Shown here: positions 16,521 to 26,110 of the stretch, one piece after another | How positions within the stretch are numbered: the stretch's first letter is position 1 | Layout: each line of letters begins with the position of its first letter | NCBI GenBank assembly: GCA_040757085.1 | Contig: JBFLXJ010000022.1 | Coordinates: 1-45,440, forward strand | DNA length: 45,440 bases | Direction of reading: 5' to 3' | Source of the DNA: Bacillota bacterium | GTDB lineage: Bacteria; Bacillota; Sulfobacillia; JACIYH01 | Made by a program: the position numbers and the translations under genes | Notes under the pieces: model-generated | Told to the model about the DNA's origin: nothing | The model's input: only the letters and a program-made list of their open reading frames with translations | The model's database searches: none

Positions 16521-18443
16521 GTGAACCGGGCATTCCGCACCCTGGCAGTTTACGTGGTCCTTCTGTTCCTGAGCATCGTGGTCATCAACTACTTCTCCCA
16601 GCACGCCCCCGTTCAGGAGATCACCTACAATCAGTTCCTGCAGTATGCCAAGGATGGCCAGGTAAGTGACGTCGAAATCGTGGTGGAAAAAGGGGAAACC
16701 ACCGGCCGCCTGAAGTCCGGGCAGAGCTTCCGGGTGGTGCTCCCCAGCGATCCCTCCCTTTATACGTTGCTCGAGGAGAAGGGTGTCATCATCAAGTTCC
16801 GTCTGCCCCAGGACCCCCCCTGGTGGATGGCGCTGATTACCACCATCCTGCCCGTCCTCCTCATCGCGGGCGTGTTCTTCCTGCTCATGCAGCAAACCCA
16901 GGGGACGGGTAGCCGGGTGATGCAGTTCGGGCGTTCCCGCGCCCGGCTGGTATCGGAAGACAAGAAGAAGGTCACCTTCGCCGACCTGGGCGGGGTGGAG
17001 GAGGTCAAGGAAGAACTCAAGGAGATCGTGGACTTCCTCCGCCATCCCAAGCGTTATCTGGAGATGGGTGCGCGCATTCCCAAGGGTGTGTTGCTGGTGG
17101 GTCCCCCCGGCACGGGCAAGACCCACGTGGCGCGGGCCGTGGCGGGTGAGGCCGGTGTCCCGTTCTTTTTCATCAGCGGTTCTGACTTCGTAGAGATGTT
17201 CGTGGGTGTAGGAGCTTCACGCGTGCGCGACCTGTTCGAGCAGGCGAAGAAGCACGCCCCTGCCATCGTGTTCATAGATGAGATAGATGCCGTGGGGCGT
17301 CAGCGCGGTGCCGGCTATGGCGGTGGCCACGATGAGCGGGAGCAAACCCTGAACCAGCTCCTGGTGGAGATGGACGGCTTCTCCACCAACGAAGGGATCA
17401 TCGTGATGGCGGCCACCAACCGGCCCGACGTGCTGGATCCTGCCCTGTTGCGGCCGGGCCGCTTCGACCGCCAGGTGGTGATCGACCGGCCCGACCTGAG
17501 GGGTCGCCTGGAGATCCTGCGCATCCACACCCGCAACAAGCCCCTGGATAAGGACGTGGATTTGGAGGTGGTCGCCCGCCGGACTCCCGGCTTCACCGGG
17601 GCCGACCTGGAGAACGTGGTGAACGAGGCGGCCCTGCTGGCAGCCCGCCAGCGCCGGCGGAAGATCACCATGGAAGACCTGGAAGATGCCATCGACCGGG
17701 TGGTGGCCGGTCCCGAAAAGAAGAGCCGGGTTATGAGTGAGAAGGAGCGCCGGGTGATTGCCTACCACGAGGCTGCCCATGCCCTGGTGGCCAAGCTGTT
17801 GCCCGGTACCGATCCCGTGCACAAAGCGTCGATCATCCCCCGGGGAGCCGCCCTGGGGTACGTCCTGCAACTCCCCACCGAAGACCGCTATATCATGACC
17901 AAGGCCGAACTGATGGACCGTATCACCTCGGCCCTGGCGGGTCGGGCCGCCGAGGAACTGGTCTTCAACGAAGTTTCCACCGGGGCCGCCCACGACCTGG
18001 AGACGGTGACCAAGCTGGTCCGGCGCATGATCACCGAGTACGGCATGAGCGAGACGCTGGGGCCGCTTACCTTTGGTACCAAGGAAGAACTGGTTTTCCT
18101 GGGTCGGGACATCGCCCGGGAGCGCAACTACTCCGAAGAGGTGGCGGCGGCCATCGACAAGGAAGTGCGGGCTATCGTCAATGCCTGTTACTCGCGCGCC
18201 ACCCAGCTCCTGCGCGACCACCGGGAAACGCTCGACCGCGTGGCCGCTGCCCTCCTGGAGAGGGAGACTCTGGAGGGGCCGGAACTGGATGCTCTGCTGG
18301 CCGGTCTCCCCGTCCCCAGCAAGCCGCCCATACCCGGTACCCGCTCCGGCCGGGAGGAGGAGGGCAAAGAAAAACGGGCCCCCGTGCCGGCGCCGGAAGT
18401 GATTCCGTCTCCGCCCCGCCCGGCGCCCGCACAGGAAGTCTGA
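16521..18443 (+). CDS. ftsH: ATP-dependent zinc metalloprotease FtsH
   Basis: A 640-residue membrane-anchored AAA+ protease for quality control of membrane and regulatory proteins. A first helix (about 5-25), an extracytoplasmic domain and a second helix (about 108-130) precede the AAA module, with Walker A GPPGTGKT at 194-201, Walker [12 protein letters not shown] and the second region of homology [21 protein letters not shown]. The zinc motif HEAAH is at 416-420. GTG 16521 directly follows the tilS stop and uses the purine-rich GAAAGGGGGG upstream. The C-terminal tail after about 600 is Pro/Arg-rich and poorly conserved. Confidence 0.95.
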   Translation: MNRAFRTLAVYVVLLFLSIVVINYFSQHAPVQEITYNQFLQYAKDGQVSDVEIVVEKGETTGRLKSGQSFRVVLPSDPSLYTLLEEKGVIIKFRLPQDPPWWMALITTILPVLLIAGVFFLLMQQTQGTGSRVMQFGRSRARLVSEDKKKVTFADLGGVEEVKEELKEIVDFLRHPKRYLEMGARIPKGVLLVGPPGTGKTHVARAVAGEAGVPFFFISGSDFVEMFVGVGASRVRDLFEQAKKHAPAIVFIDEIDAVGRQRGAGYGGGHDEREQTLNQLLVEMDGFSTNEGIIVMAATNRPDVLDPALLRPGRFDRQVVIDRPDLRGRLEILRIHTRNKPLDKDVDLEVVARRTPGFTGADLENVVNEAALLAARQRRRKITMEDLEDAIDRVVAGPEKKSRVMSEKERRVIAYHEAAHALVAKLLPGTDPVHKASIIPRGAALGYVLQLPTEDRYIMTKAELMDRITSALAGRAAEELVFNEVSTGAAHDLETVTKLVRRMITEYGMSETLGPLTFGTKEELVFLGRDIARERNYSEEVAAAIDKEVRAIVNACYSRATQLLRDHRETLDRVAAALLERETLEGPELDALLAGLPVPSKPPIPGTRSGREEEGKEKRAPVPAPEVIPSPPRPAPAQEV

Positions 18444-18540
18444 CCGGGTCGTGCCTTGTTCCTTTCACCCGGGGAGGTTTTGTCCGGTCCCGGGCGTTCC
18501 GGTCCGGTAGCAGCTGCCGCGGCCCTGGCGGGTAGGCCCG

Positions 18541-20754
18541 CTACCTAGCCCGGGCGGGCAGCAGTAACTCCGCGATGTGCATTACCTTTTGCGGGGAGGC
18601 CTTGCGATGGAGGCCTCCCCGTAGCTGTAGCAGGCAGCCCGGGCATGCCACTGCCACCACGTCGGCACGGGCAGCGGCGACCCACTCCAGTTTTTGCTCC
18701 AGAAGGGCAGCGGACAGGGAGGGGTGCTTGAAAGAGTACGTGCCGCCGAAGCCACAGCAACGATCGGCGTAAGGCATCTCCCGGAACGTGAATCCCGGCA
18801 GGCTGGCAAGGAGACGGCGGGGCGCCTGGCCGTCGCCGAGGCGGTAGCGCAGGTGACACGAATCGTGGTACGTCACCGTGGCCGGCTGGTCGGTGCCGGC
18901 GAAAAGCGCGGCGGGGGGGATGTCCTGGGAGGTGAGGAAGCGGGTGAACTCGAAGGTGCGTGCCGCCAGGGTACGCGCCTGTTCCTCCCAGCGGGAGTTG
19001 CCTGCCAGGACGCGGGCGAAGTCGAACTTGAGGGCGACGGCACAGGTGGGACAGCAGGTGACCACCGCGTCAGCGCCGGAATCCAGCAGATGGCCGATGT
19101 TGTAGCGGGCGGGGCGGGAGGCATCCTGTCCCGTGTATATGGCAGGGGCGCCGCAGCACCCCTGACCGCGCGGGTAGATGACGTGGAAGCCGGCCTGACC
19201 GAGTACCTCCATGGCTGCCCGGCCGACCTCGGGGTACACGTGTTCCACCAGGCACCCGGCGTAGAACGCCACCGTTTTCACCCGCTCGGCCCCGGGTGCG
19301 TACGCGGCCTTCTGTCCAGAGCCTGCAGCGGCCTCGAGCGGCGAGGAGCGGCCCAGCCGGGAGGCCAGGGACGGCTGCAGGGCCGGCAGGCTGCGGAAAG
19401 AAGTGGCCTCACGGAGCAGGGGTCCGGTGCGGGTCATGCCCTGTGCCTGCAGGGGCCGGGAGGCAACCCGCGCGGCGGACAGACCTGCCCGCATCAGGGC
19501 GGGTCGAGCGGTGATGGCTGCTACCAGGCGGTCGCTGGGCGGCAGGGGCCGCGTCCGGGCCAGGCGACGCCGCAGTTCCAGGATCAGTTCGGGTATGGGG
19601 AGGCCGCAGGCGCAATAGTCCAGGCAGGCCCCGCAGGCCGTGCACAGGGACTGGGGTTTGTCAGCCAGAGCCAGGCTGGCCGGCCCCCCGGGGAGGAAGG
19701 CGGTGAGCAGGCTACCGATCCCGCCCGTGTATGCGGTTCCTCCGAATACGTGGCCACCCACCAGGGTGAAGACGGGGCACACGTTCAAGCAGGCGGCACA
19801 TCTCACACACCTCAGGAGAATGCGGAAGGTGGGGTCGCGCGCCAGTTCCAGGCGTCCGTTGTCCAGCAGGACGACGTGCATTTCCTTGGGGCCGGCCAGA
19901 GACGGGCTGGGCCCCGAGATCATGGTCACGTAGCTGGTGAGGCGCTGGGCGGTAGCGTTGCGCGGCAGGATGCGCAGGATGGGAACCAGGTCAGCCATGG
20001 TGGGAATCAGCTTCTCGTACCCCACTATGGCCACGTGCACGGGAGGCAGGGTGGTGGTCAGGCGGGCATTGCCCTCGTTGGTGAAGATGACCAGCGTTCC
20101 CGTGGATGCCACCGCCGCATTGGCTCCCGAGATCCCCATCTGGGCGCCCAGGAACTCGGCGCGCAGGTGGCTGCGGGCTGCCTGTACCATGGCCCCGATG
20201 TCGGGGGCGACGGAACGTGAGAGGACCTGGCTGAAAATGGAGGCCACCTGGTCACGGTTCAGGTGCAGGGCGGGCATGACCATGTGCGAGGGGCGCTGCC
20301 CCAGTTGCTGGATGATCCACTCGCCCAGGTCAGTTTCCACCACGTGCACACCGGCTGCGGCCAGCGTGGGGTTGAGGTCGATTTCTTCCGAGGCCATGGA
20401 CTTGGACTTGACGGCACGGGTGATGCCCTTTTCGCGGGCCAGGTTAACGACGTAATCCACGGCGGCGCGGGCATCGGGGGCGCGGAAGACGACCGTGCCC
20501 CGGCTGCGGGCTGCCCTTTCGAACTGGTCGGCCAGTTCGGGCAAGCGGGCGATGGCCCTGTCTTTTATGGCGGCTAATTGTTCGCGCAGGGCGGGGAAAT
20601 CGTATCCCGAGAACACTTCCCGCCGCGACACCACGAAGGCATCGGTGAAACGCCCCAGTACGGTACGCAGGGTTTCGTTGGCAAGGGCTTCCTTGACCCG
20701 CTGGGGAAACGGAACCGTCACGTTCCTCACCACCGCCCGGTCGTTGTCAGGCAA
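18541..20754 (-). CDS. LutB-LutA fusion: LUD-domain iron-sulfur protein with CCG domains
   Basis: A roughly 737-residue fusion of two subunits of the lactate-utilisation (LutABC/LldEFG) complex. The N-terminal LUD domain has VKSKSMASEEIDLN and VVETDLGEWIIQQLGQ, and two 4Fe-4S motifs follow, CVRCAACLNVCPVF and CTACGACLDYCACG. The C-terminal LutA-like part has two CCG cysteine motifs, GQGCCGAPAIYTG and DRCCGFGGTYSFKHP. It should pass electrons from L-lactate or a similar hydroxy acid. LutC is not in the window. The start is unsure: TTG 20754 has a weak AGGG, GTG 20733 and 20730 fit homology, and ATG 20808 is also in frame. It is divergent from the IclR gene. The Pro after the last Cys of the second cluster is replaced by Ala. 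Confidence 0.85.
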   Translation of the reverse strand: MPDNDRAVVRNVTVPFPQRVKEALANETLRTVLGRFTDAFVVSRREVFSGYDFPALREQLAAIKDRAIARLPELADQFERAARSRGTVVFRAPDARAAVDYVVNLAREKGITRAVKSKSMASEEIDLNPTLAAAGVHVVETDLGEWIIQQLGQRPSHMVMPALHLNRDQVASIFSQVLSRSVAPDIGAMVQAARSHLRAEFLGAQMGISGANAAVASTGTLVIFTNEGNARLTTTLPPVHVAIVGYEKLIPTMADLVPILRILPRNATAQRLTSYVTMISGPSPSLAGPKEMHVVLLDNGRLELARDPTFRILLRCVRCAACLNVCPVFTLVGGHVFGGTAYTGGIGSLLTAFLPGGPASLALADKPQSLCTACGACLDYCACGLPIPELILELRRRLARTRPLPPSDRLVAAITARPALMRAGLSAARVASRPLQAQGMTRTGPLLREATSFRSLPALQPSLASRLGRSSPLEAAAGSGQKAAYAPGAERVKTVAFYAGCLVEHVYPEVGRAAMEVLGQAGFHVIYPRGQGCCGAPAIYTGQDASRPARYNIGHLLDSGADAVVTCCPTCAVALKFDFARVLAGNSRWEEQARTLAARTFEFTRFLTSQDIPPAALFAGTDQPATVTYHDSCHLRYRLGDGQAPRRLLASLPGFTFREMPYADRCCGFGGTYSFKHPSLSAALLEQKLEWVAAARADVVAVACPGCLLQLRGGLHRKASPQKVMHIAELLLPARAR

Positions 20755-20991
20755 GGATTCGCCCTGTCGGCGGGGGGTTCCTGCGAGAACGCAGCATGAG
20801 GCGTGCATGCGCTGGGTTTAGGGCGTGAACCCTTGTCCCACTTCGCGCAACACCAGGAAGGAGTTAACCCGGTGATGTCGAATGCATGGACAGGAGACAC
20901 GGGGATCGTACCCCCGGCAGCACGAGCGATCCGGCGGGCCTACGGCGGCTGCGTGAGGGAGAGCGGCGGGCGCCTGCAACTCCGAGGAAGG

Positions 20992-21789
20992 GTGGCGAAG
21001 GATCTGAGGGGAACGGACGGGCCGCGTAGTGTGCAGGCACTTGAGAGGGCACTGGACGTCCTGGAGGCACTCGCGGGCCAGAGGCAGCCCATGCGCCTGG
21101 TGGACCTCTCCCAACAGTTGGGGCTGCACAAGAGTACGGTGCACCGCCTGCTGTCCACCCTTGGAAAACGTCGTTATGTGGAACGGGACGGCAACACGGG
21201 AAGGTATCGCTTGGGGCTGAAAGTGTTCGAATTGGGGTCCCGGTTTTTTAACAGCATGGAATTGCGGCAGGAAGCACGGCCGCTGCTGCAGGAGTTGGTG
21301 GATCAGACCCTGGAGACAGCCCACCTGGGCATCCTCGATGAGGGCCAGGTAGTTTACATCGAGAAGGTGGAGAGCCCGCAGACGGTGCGCATGTATTCGG
21401 AGCTGGGCAAGCGGGCTCCCGCCCACTGCACGGCCATGGGTAAGGTGCTGCTTGCTCACCTGCCCGAGGCGGAACTGGACCGGATCATCGCCATGCGCGG
21501 GCTCACCCGTTACACCAGCAACACCATCGTCGAGGCCGATCAGTTGAAGGATCACCTGCGCCGGGTGGCGGTGCAGGGCTATGCGGTCGATGATACCGAG
21601 CACGAGGAAGCCATCAGGTGTGTGGCAGCACCCGTGCGTAACTACCGGGGGGAGGTAGTGGCCGCGCTGAGCGTGTCGGGGCCGGCGGTGCGCCTGAGCC
21701 GGGAGCGGATCGGGGAGGTGGCCCAGATGGTGAAGGCGACGGCCCTGCGCATCTCCCGCCGGCTGGGATACAACGGGGAGGGCGCGTAG
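20992..21789 (+). CDS. IclR-family transcriptional regulator
   Basis: A 265-residue regulator with an N-terminal winged helix (about 10-75: SVQALERALDVLEALA, LVDLSQQLGLHKSTVHRLLSTL) and a C-terminal effector domain (about 90-260) with the family stretch APAHCTAMGKVLLAHLP. IclR proteins sense small organic acids or aromatics. Family homology supports GTG 20992 after GAGGAAGG. An in-frame GTG/ATG at 20872/20875 has a better placed AAGGAG and would add about 39 residues of unlike sequence. It lies between the divergent lut fusion and the glc operon and is their obvious candidate regulator. Confidence 0.88.
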   Translation: MAKDLRGTDGPRSVQALERALDVLEALAGQRQPMRLVDLSQQLGLHKSTVHRLLSTLGKRRYVERDGNTGRYRLGLKVFELGSRFFNSMELRQEARPLLQELVDQTLETAHLGILDEGQVVYIEKVESPQTVRMYSELGKRAPAHCTAMGKVLLAHLPEAELDRIIAMRGLTRYTSNTIVEADQLKDHLRRVAVQGYAVDDTEHEEAIRCVAAPVRNYRGEVVAALSVSGPAVRLSRERIGEVAQMVKATALRISRRLGYNGEGA

Positions 21790-21939
21790 CCAGATTTTTG
21801 TCTGCGTGATCAGTGGAACTGAGTTGCACATCGTGCCTGGCCCCAAGTTCTGGACCACGGTGTGGATGATCGGACCAGCCCTTCTCGGGTTCTTCGGCGG
21901 CCCGAGTGCCAGCCAGGACCACCCTGTCGCGGGCCTGCG

Positions 21940-21948
21940 TGGTAGAAT
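21940..21948 (+). promoter_or_regulatory. Extended -10 promoter of the glc operon
   Basis: TGGTAGAAT matches an extended -10 (TGn plus TAGAAT) 18 bases before the glcD start. No convincing -35 is seen. An inverted repeat, CTCGGG/CCCGAG (21884-21889 with 21901-21906), lies just upstream and could be a regulator site. Confidence 0.4.
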
Positions 21949-21966
21949 GGGGGAGGGGGAGGGCCG

Positions 21967-23364
21967 GTGAAGGGGCGCGAACTGGTGAGGGCACTGCAAG
22001 GGCTGGTCGGTCCGGACCGGGTGGTGGCATCTCCGGTGACCCTGGCCACCTACGGGTACGATGCCACGCTGCTGGAAGGACGCGCCGAAGCGGCGGTGTT
22101 TCCTACCAGCACCGATCAGGTATCTAAGGTCTTGCGTTATTGCCACGACCATGGCATCCCCGTTACCCCGCGCGGTCACGGCACCGATCTGAGTGGGGGG
22201 TCCATCCCCCAGGGCGGCGTGGTGATGGTTCTCACCCGCATGGACCGCATTCTGTCGATCGATGCCGGCAACCGGGTGGCGGTGGTGCAACCCGGCGTGG
22301 TCAACATGGATTTGCAGAAGGCGGCAGAAAGGGTAGGCCTTATGTACGCCCCCGACCCCGCCAGCCAGAAGGTGTGCTCCCTGGGGGGAAACGTGGGCGA
22401 GGGTGCCGGGGGCATGCGGGGCTTCAAGTACGGGGTAACCAAGGACCACGTGATTGGGTTAAAGCTGGTGCTGGCCGACGGCGAGGTGTGCCAGGTGGGC
22501 GGGCCGCTCGAGCCCGTGGTCGCCGGCCCGGACTGGGTGGGGCTCATGGTCGGTTCCGAGGGTACGCTGGCCGTGGCGACGGAGATTACGGTGCGGCTGT
22601 TGCCCAAGCCACCGGCAATTAAGACCATGCTGGCGGTGTTTGACCGCCTGGAGGATGCGGGGACGGCGGTCTCGGCCATCGTGGCGCGGGGAATCATCCC
22701 CACCACCCTGGAACTGATGGACCGTTCCGTTATTGAGGCGGTTGAGGCTTACGTTCACGCGGGATTACCCACCGATGCGGAGGCCGTGCTCCTCATCGAA
22801 GTGGATGGCGTGGAGTCAGCGCTCGACCGGCAGGCGGCGGTTATCCAGCAAGTTTGCTCCCAGCGAGGGGCCCGCGAGGTGCGGGTCGCGCGGTCAGCAG
22901 CGGAGCGGGATACCCTTTGGCTGGGTCGTCGCACGGCCATCGGTGCCATTGCCCGCCTGCGTCCGTGCTATGACCTTGAGGACGCCACCGTCCCCCGCAA
23001 CCGCCTGACAGAGATGCTCCGCCAGGTGACGGATCTGGCGCGCGAGTACGGGCTACAGATCGGGATGCTGGCCCATGCCGGTGACGGCAACCTGCATCCC
23101 CTCATCCTGTTCGACGACCGGGATCGCGACGAGGTGGATCGGGTTATGGCGGCCAGGCGCGAGTTATTCCGACGGGCCCTGGCTCTGGGGGGCACCCTCT
23201 CCGGCGAGCACGGTATCGGCATCCTGAAGAAAGAATTCATGCCCTGGCTTTTCGAAACGGGTGCATTGCAGGTCATGGCCGGTATCAAGGCGGCTTTCGA
23301 TCCGGGGGGAACACTGAACCCGGGCAAGATCCTGCCAGGGGAGGAGTCGGGCGATGTCGCTTGA
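21967..23364 (+). CDS. glcD: FAD-linked oxidase, glycolate/D-lactate oxidase subunit GlcD
   Basis: A 465-residue flavoprotein of the vanillyl-alcohol-oxidase (PCMH) fold. The FAD-binding half (about 35-215) has PRGHGTDLSGGSIP, QPGVVNMDLQ, SLGGNVGEGAGGMRGFKYG and LMVGSEGTLAV. The C-terminal half has the metal/substrate His motif HAGDGNLHPLILFD and ends SGEHGIGILKKEFM, then FDPGGTLNPGKILP. It oxidises a 2-hydroxy acid such as glycolate or D-lactate, feeding electrons to GlcF. GTG 21967 follows a GGGAGGGGGAGGG run. It overlaps the next gene by 11 bases. Confidence 0.9.
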   Translation: MKGRELVRALQGLVGPDRVVASPVTLATYGYDATLLEGRAEAAVFPTSTDQVSKVLRYCHDHGIPVTPRGHGTDLSGGSIPQGGVVMVLTRMDRILSIDAGNRVAVVQPGVVNMDLQKAAERVGLMYAPDPASQKVCSLGGNVGEGAGGMRGFKYGVTKDHVIGLKLVLADGEVCQVGGPLEPVVAGPDWVGLMVGSEGTLAVATEITVRLLPKPPAIKTMLAVFDRLEDAGTAVSAIVARGIIPTTLELMDRSVIEAVEAYVHAGLPTDAEAVLLIEVDGVESALDRQAAVIQQVCSQRGAREVRVARSAAERDTLWLGRRTAIGAIARLRPCYDLEDATVPRNRLTEMLRQVTDLAREYGLQIGMLAHAGDGNLHPLILFDDRDRDEVDRVMAARRELFRRALALGGTLSGEHGIGILKKEFMPWLFETGALQVMAGIKAAFDPGGTLNPGKILPGEESGDVA

Positions 23365-24793
23365 GCCGCTTCGTGAGGAGATGCTGCTCGCCCGGCTGGA
23401 GGCCTTGCTGGGACCGGAGGCCGTGCGACCGGGTGAGCAGCCGGTGAGAGGGCAAGGCCCCGGCCACGAGGCTGCGGGAGCCCCCGGGCACGAGGCTGCA
23501 GGAGATCCCGGGAGGAACCCCGAGGTATGGGTGAGTCCAGGGGACGAAGAACAGGTCAAGGACTTACTGGCGTGGGCCACGCAGCAGAAGGTCCCTGTGT
23601 ACCCGCGGGGAGGAGGTACCAGGTGGCGGGCGGCGTTCCGCCCTTTCCGTGGAGGCGTGGGGCTGGACACGCGGCGGCTTGACCGCCTGGAGGACCTGGA
23701 TGTGGAAAACCTCACCGTGGTAGCGGGCGCCGGGACGACGCATGCTGTCCTGCAGGAAGCCCTTGCTGGCCACTGCCTTTTCTTTCCCCCGGAAACGGCC
23801 TGGCCGGAGATGTCCACACTGGGGGGCGAAGTGGCTACAGACGCGTCGGGGCCCCGCAAGTATGCCTACGGTTCTGTTAGGACGTACCTCCTGGGATGCC
23901 GGGTGGTGTTTCCCAGCGGTTCCGGTGGTCTTTTCGGGGGTAAGCAGGTGAAGAACGTCTCCGGGTATGATGTTTCCCGGTTCCTGTGCGGTTCCTGGGG
24001 GTCCCTGGGCGTGATTACCCGGGTCATCCTCAAGGTGAGGCCGCTTCCGGAGCAGGCCGTCGTGAAAGTGCTCACGGGCGCACCATCGGCATTGTTGCGG
24101 GCGGCGGAGGAGGTCCGCCGCGAACTCTACGGTGCTGCTGCCATAGAGGTATTGCTCGGGCAAGCCGCCTCCTGGTGGCGCGAACAGGTGGGTGGTGGTC
24201 GTGGCGGCCCGGAGGGTGTGCTGCTGGTGGGCCTGGAGGGCGCCCGGGAGGCGGTGGACTGGCAGAGCAGCTGGCTGGACGGCCTGGTTCGGCGCCATCC
24301 CATCATCCCTGAGGCGGACCTGCCAACCTCCGTGGAAGATGGAGGCCGGGCGATCTGGCGGGCGCGCCAGCGGCTGTTTGACCTGGCGGCCCGCTCCGGG
24401 GCATCGGTATGGAACCTGGCCGTACTTCCCGCCGATCTGGGCCCGGTGATCGAGAGCATTCTGGACTTTTTCCCGGACCCGGGAGCCGCCGGGGTGTTGG
24501 GTGTGGTGGCCCATGCCGGCAACGGCCATGCCCACCTGTTCATGGCTGCGCGTGGCCCGGTCGCAGGGGCTGGACCTCGGGCGGATGAAGGGCTTTTGCT
24601 CGAAAAGGTGAGAGGCATCGTGCGTGCCCGGGGCGGTTACCTGTTGTCCGACGATGCTGCCCTGGCCGGCACCTCTCATGAGGTACTTCCCGAGATGGGC
24701 GCCCTGGCGGTCGTATGGAAGCGTCTGAAACAGGAGCTCGATCCGGGCGGCATCCTTTGCCCGGCCGGCCGGTGCGGGGGTGAGGCGGCATGA
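23354..24793 (+). CDS. glcE: FAD-binding oxidoreductase, GlcE-like subunit
   Basis: A 479-residue second FAD/PCMH flavoprotein in the glycolate-oxidase operon. FAD-site stretches are VYPRGGGTRW, LTVVAGAGTTHAVLQEAL, STLGGEVATDASGPRKYAYG and GKQVKNVSGYDVSRFLCGSWGSLG (the last in two parts). It is longer than E. coli GlcE (about 350) because it keeps a C-terminal domain with HAGNGHAHLFM. An N-terminal repeat-rich stretch (about 36-53) contains GHEAAG twice. ATG 23354 overlaps glcD, and its end overlaps glcF by four bases, giving tight coupling. Confidence 0.85.
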   Translation: MSLEPLREEMLLARLEALLGPEAVRPGEQPVRGQGPGHEAAGAPGHEAAGDPGRNPEVWVSPGDEEQVKDLLAWATQQKVPVYPRGGGTRWRAAFRPFRGGVGLDTRRLDRLEDLDVENLTVVAGAGTTHAVLQEALAGHCLFFPPETAWPEMSTLGGEVATDASGPRKYAYGSVRTYLLGCRVVFPSGSGGLFGGKQVKNVSGYDVSRFLCGSWGSLGVITRVILKVRPLPEQAVVKVLTGAPSALLRAAEEVRRELYGAAAIEVLLGQAASWWREQVGGGRGGPEGVLLVGLEGAREAVDWQSSWLDGLVRRHPIIPEADLPTSVEDGGRAIWRARQRLFDLAARSGASVWNLAVLPADLGPVIESILDFFPDPGAAGVLGVVAHAGNGHAHLFMAARGPVAGAGPRADEGLLLEKVRGIVRARGGYLLSDDAALAGTSHEVLPEMGALAVVWKRLKQELDPGGILCPAGRCGGEAA

Positions 24794-26109
24794 AGAGCCT
24801 GTCCCAGGCCGCCGAACAGGTTGTACGCTGCAACAAGTGCGGATTCTGCCAGGAGGTCTGTCCTACCTACAAGGTGACCGGCCAGGAGTTCGCCGTGGCC
24901 AGAGGCCGTAATCGTCTCATGCGGCTGGCGGTGGATGGTCGCCTGTCCCTGGAGGGAGATCCCGAACTCAAGCAGTACCTGTACACCTGCCTGCTGTGCG
25001 GTGCCTGTACGGTGGTATGTCCGCCCGGGGTACCTACCGACAAACTGGTGGCGGCGGCGCGGGCCGATATCACCCGCCGGCAGGGATTGCCGTTCCTGTA
25101 CCGCACGGTTCTGCACGGGTTGCTGCGCAGCCCCCGGCGGTTGGTTGTTCCTATGACGTTGCTGCGGCTGTACCAGAATTCGGGAATCCGATGGGTGGCG
25201 CGGCACACCGGCCTGCTTAACCTGCTCGGGACTCTGGGGAAGGTGGAGGGGATCCTTCCCGGCGTCCCGGCTTCCTCCCTGCGTGCCCGGCTAAGGACTC
25301 GGTCAAGTACCGCAGCGGACGCGGGGGTGGTCTACGTAACTCCTCCCCCCGCCCTGCGGACGGCGCCGCGGAAGCGGGTAGCATACTTCCTGGGATGCGT
25401 CACCGATAACCTGTTCCCGCCCGTGGGGGAGGCCGTGATCGGCGTCCTTGAACGCAACGGGTACCAGGTGGTGGTTCCGGACAACATGTGTTGCGGGGTG
25501 GCACACCGGGCGTACGGCGACATTCCCGCGGCGGAGGATCTGGCCCGGCGTAACCTGGCCATCCTGGCCGGGACGGGGGCGGAACTGGTGGTGTCCGACT
25601 GTGCCACCTGCGCACATACCCTGAGGGAATATGCCAGCCTCCTGTCGGACGTCCCCCAGTATGCCTCGGCGGCGGCGGAACTGTCCGGAAAGGTGCGGGA
25701 GGTCAGTCAACTCCTGGTGGAAGAAGGATTTCGAGAACCTGCGGGCCGGCTGGCGGAGATCGTCACCTATCATGACCCCTGCCACCTGGGCCGGGGGATG
25801 GGGGTGCGAGCACAGCCGCGCCAGCTCATCTGGAGCATTCCCGGCCTCGAGTTTCGCGAACTGCCGGAGGCAGACTGGTGCTGCGGAGGGGCGGGTTCCT
25901 ACAACGTCACCCACCACCAGCTCTCCGTGCGCATCCTGGAGCGCAAGATAGAGAATTTCCGGCAGACGGGAGCCCACCTTCTCGCCACCTCGTGCCCCTC
26001 CTGCCTGCTCCAACTGGGGTTCGGACTGTGGCGGGCCAGGCTGGGGGCGCGGGCCGTCCATCCCGTGCAGCTACTGTGGCAATCCTATCAGATGACGGAG
26101 GTGCGTTGA
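24790..26109 (+). CDS. glcF: Glycolate oxidase iron-sulfur subunit GlcF
   Basis: A 439-residue iron-sulfur electron-transfer subunit. Two N-terminal 4Fe-4S motifs are CNKCGFCQEVCPTYKV and CLLCGACTVVCPPGV. Two CCG domains follow, with DNMCCGVAHRAYGD and DWCCGGAGSYNVTHH and the pre-motif Cys in VSDCATCAHTLREY and ATSCPSCLLQL. It takes electrons from the GlcD/GlcE flavins and hands them to the respiratory chain. Start ATG 24790 overlaps glcE (ATGA). The next gene starts one base after its stop. Confidence 0.92.
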   Translation: MKSLSQAAEQVVRCNKCGFCQEVCPTYKVTGQEFAVARGRNRLMRLAVDGRLSLEGDPELKQYLYTCLLCGACTVVCPPGVPTDKLVAAARADITRRQGLPFLYRTVLHGLLRSPRRLVVPMTLLRLYQNSGIRWVARHTGLLNLLGTLGKVEGILPGVPASSLRARLRTRSSTAADAGVVYVTPPPALRTAPRKRVAYFLGCVTDNLFPPVGEAVIGVLERNGYQVVVPDNMCCGVAHRAYGDIPAAEDLARRNLAILAGTGAELVVSDCATCAHTLREYASLLSDVPQYASAAAELSGKVREVSQLLVEEGFREPAGRLAEIVTYHDPCHLGRGMGVRAQPRQLIWSIPGLEFRELPEADWCCGGAGSYNVTHHQLSVRILERKIENFRQTGAHLLATSCPSCLLQLGFGLWRARLGARAVHPVQLLWQSYQMTEVR

Positions 26110-26110
26110 C

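Noticed and set aside
18694-20220. Open frame of about 508 codons on the plus strand opposite the lut fusion
   Set aside because: Gly/Gln-rich translation with no motif, antisense to a well conserved iron-sulfur protein.
21790-21966. Sigma-54 (-24/-12) promoter before glcD
   Set aside because: TGGCCCC is not followed by TTGC at the right spacing, and an extended -10 sigma-A element fits better.
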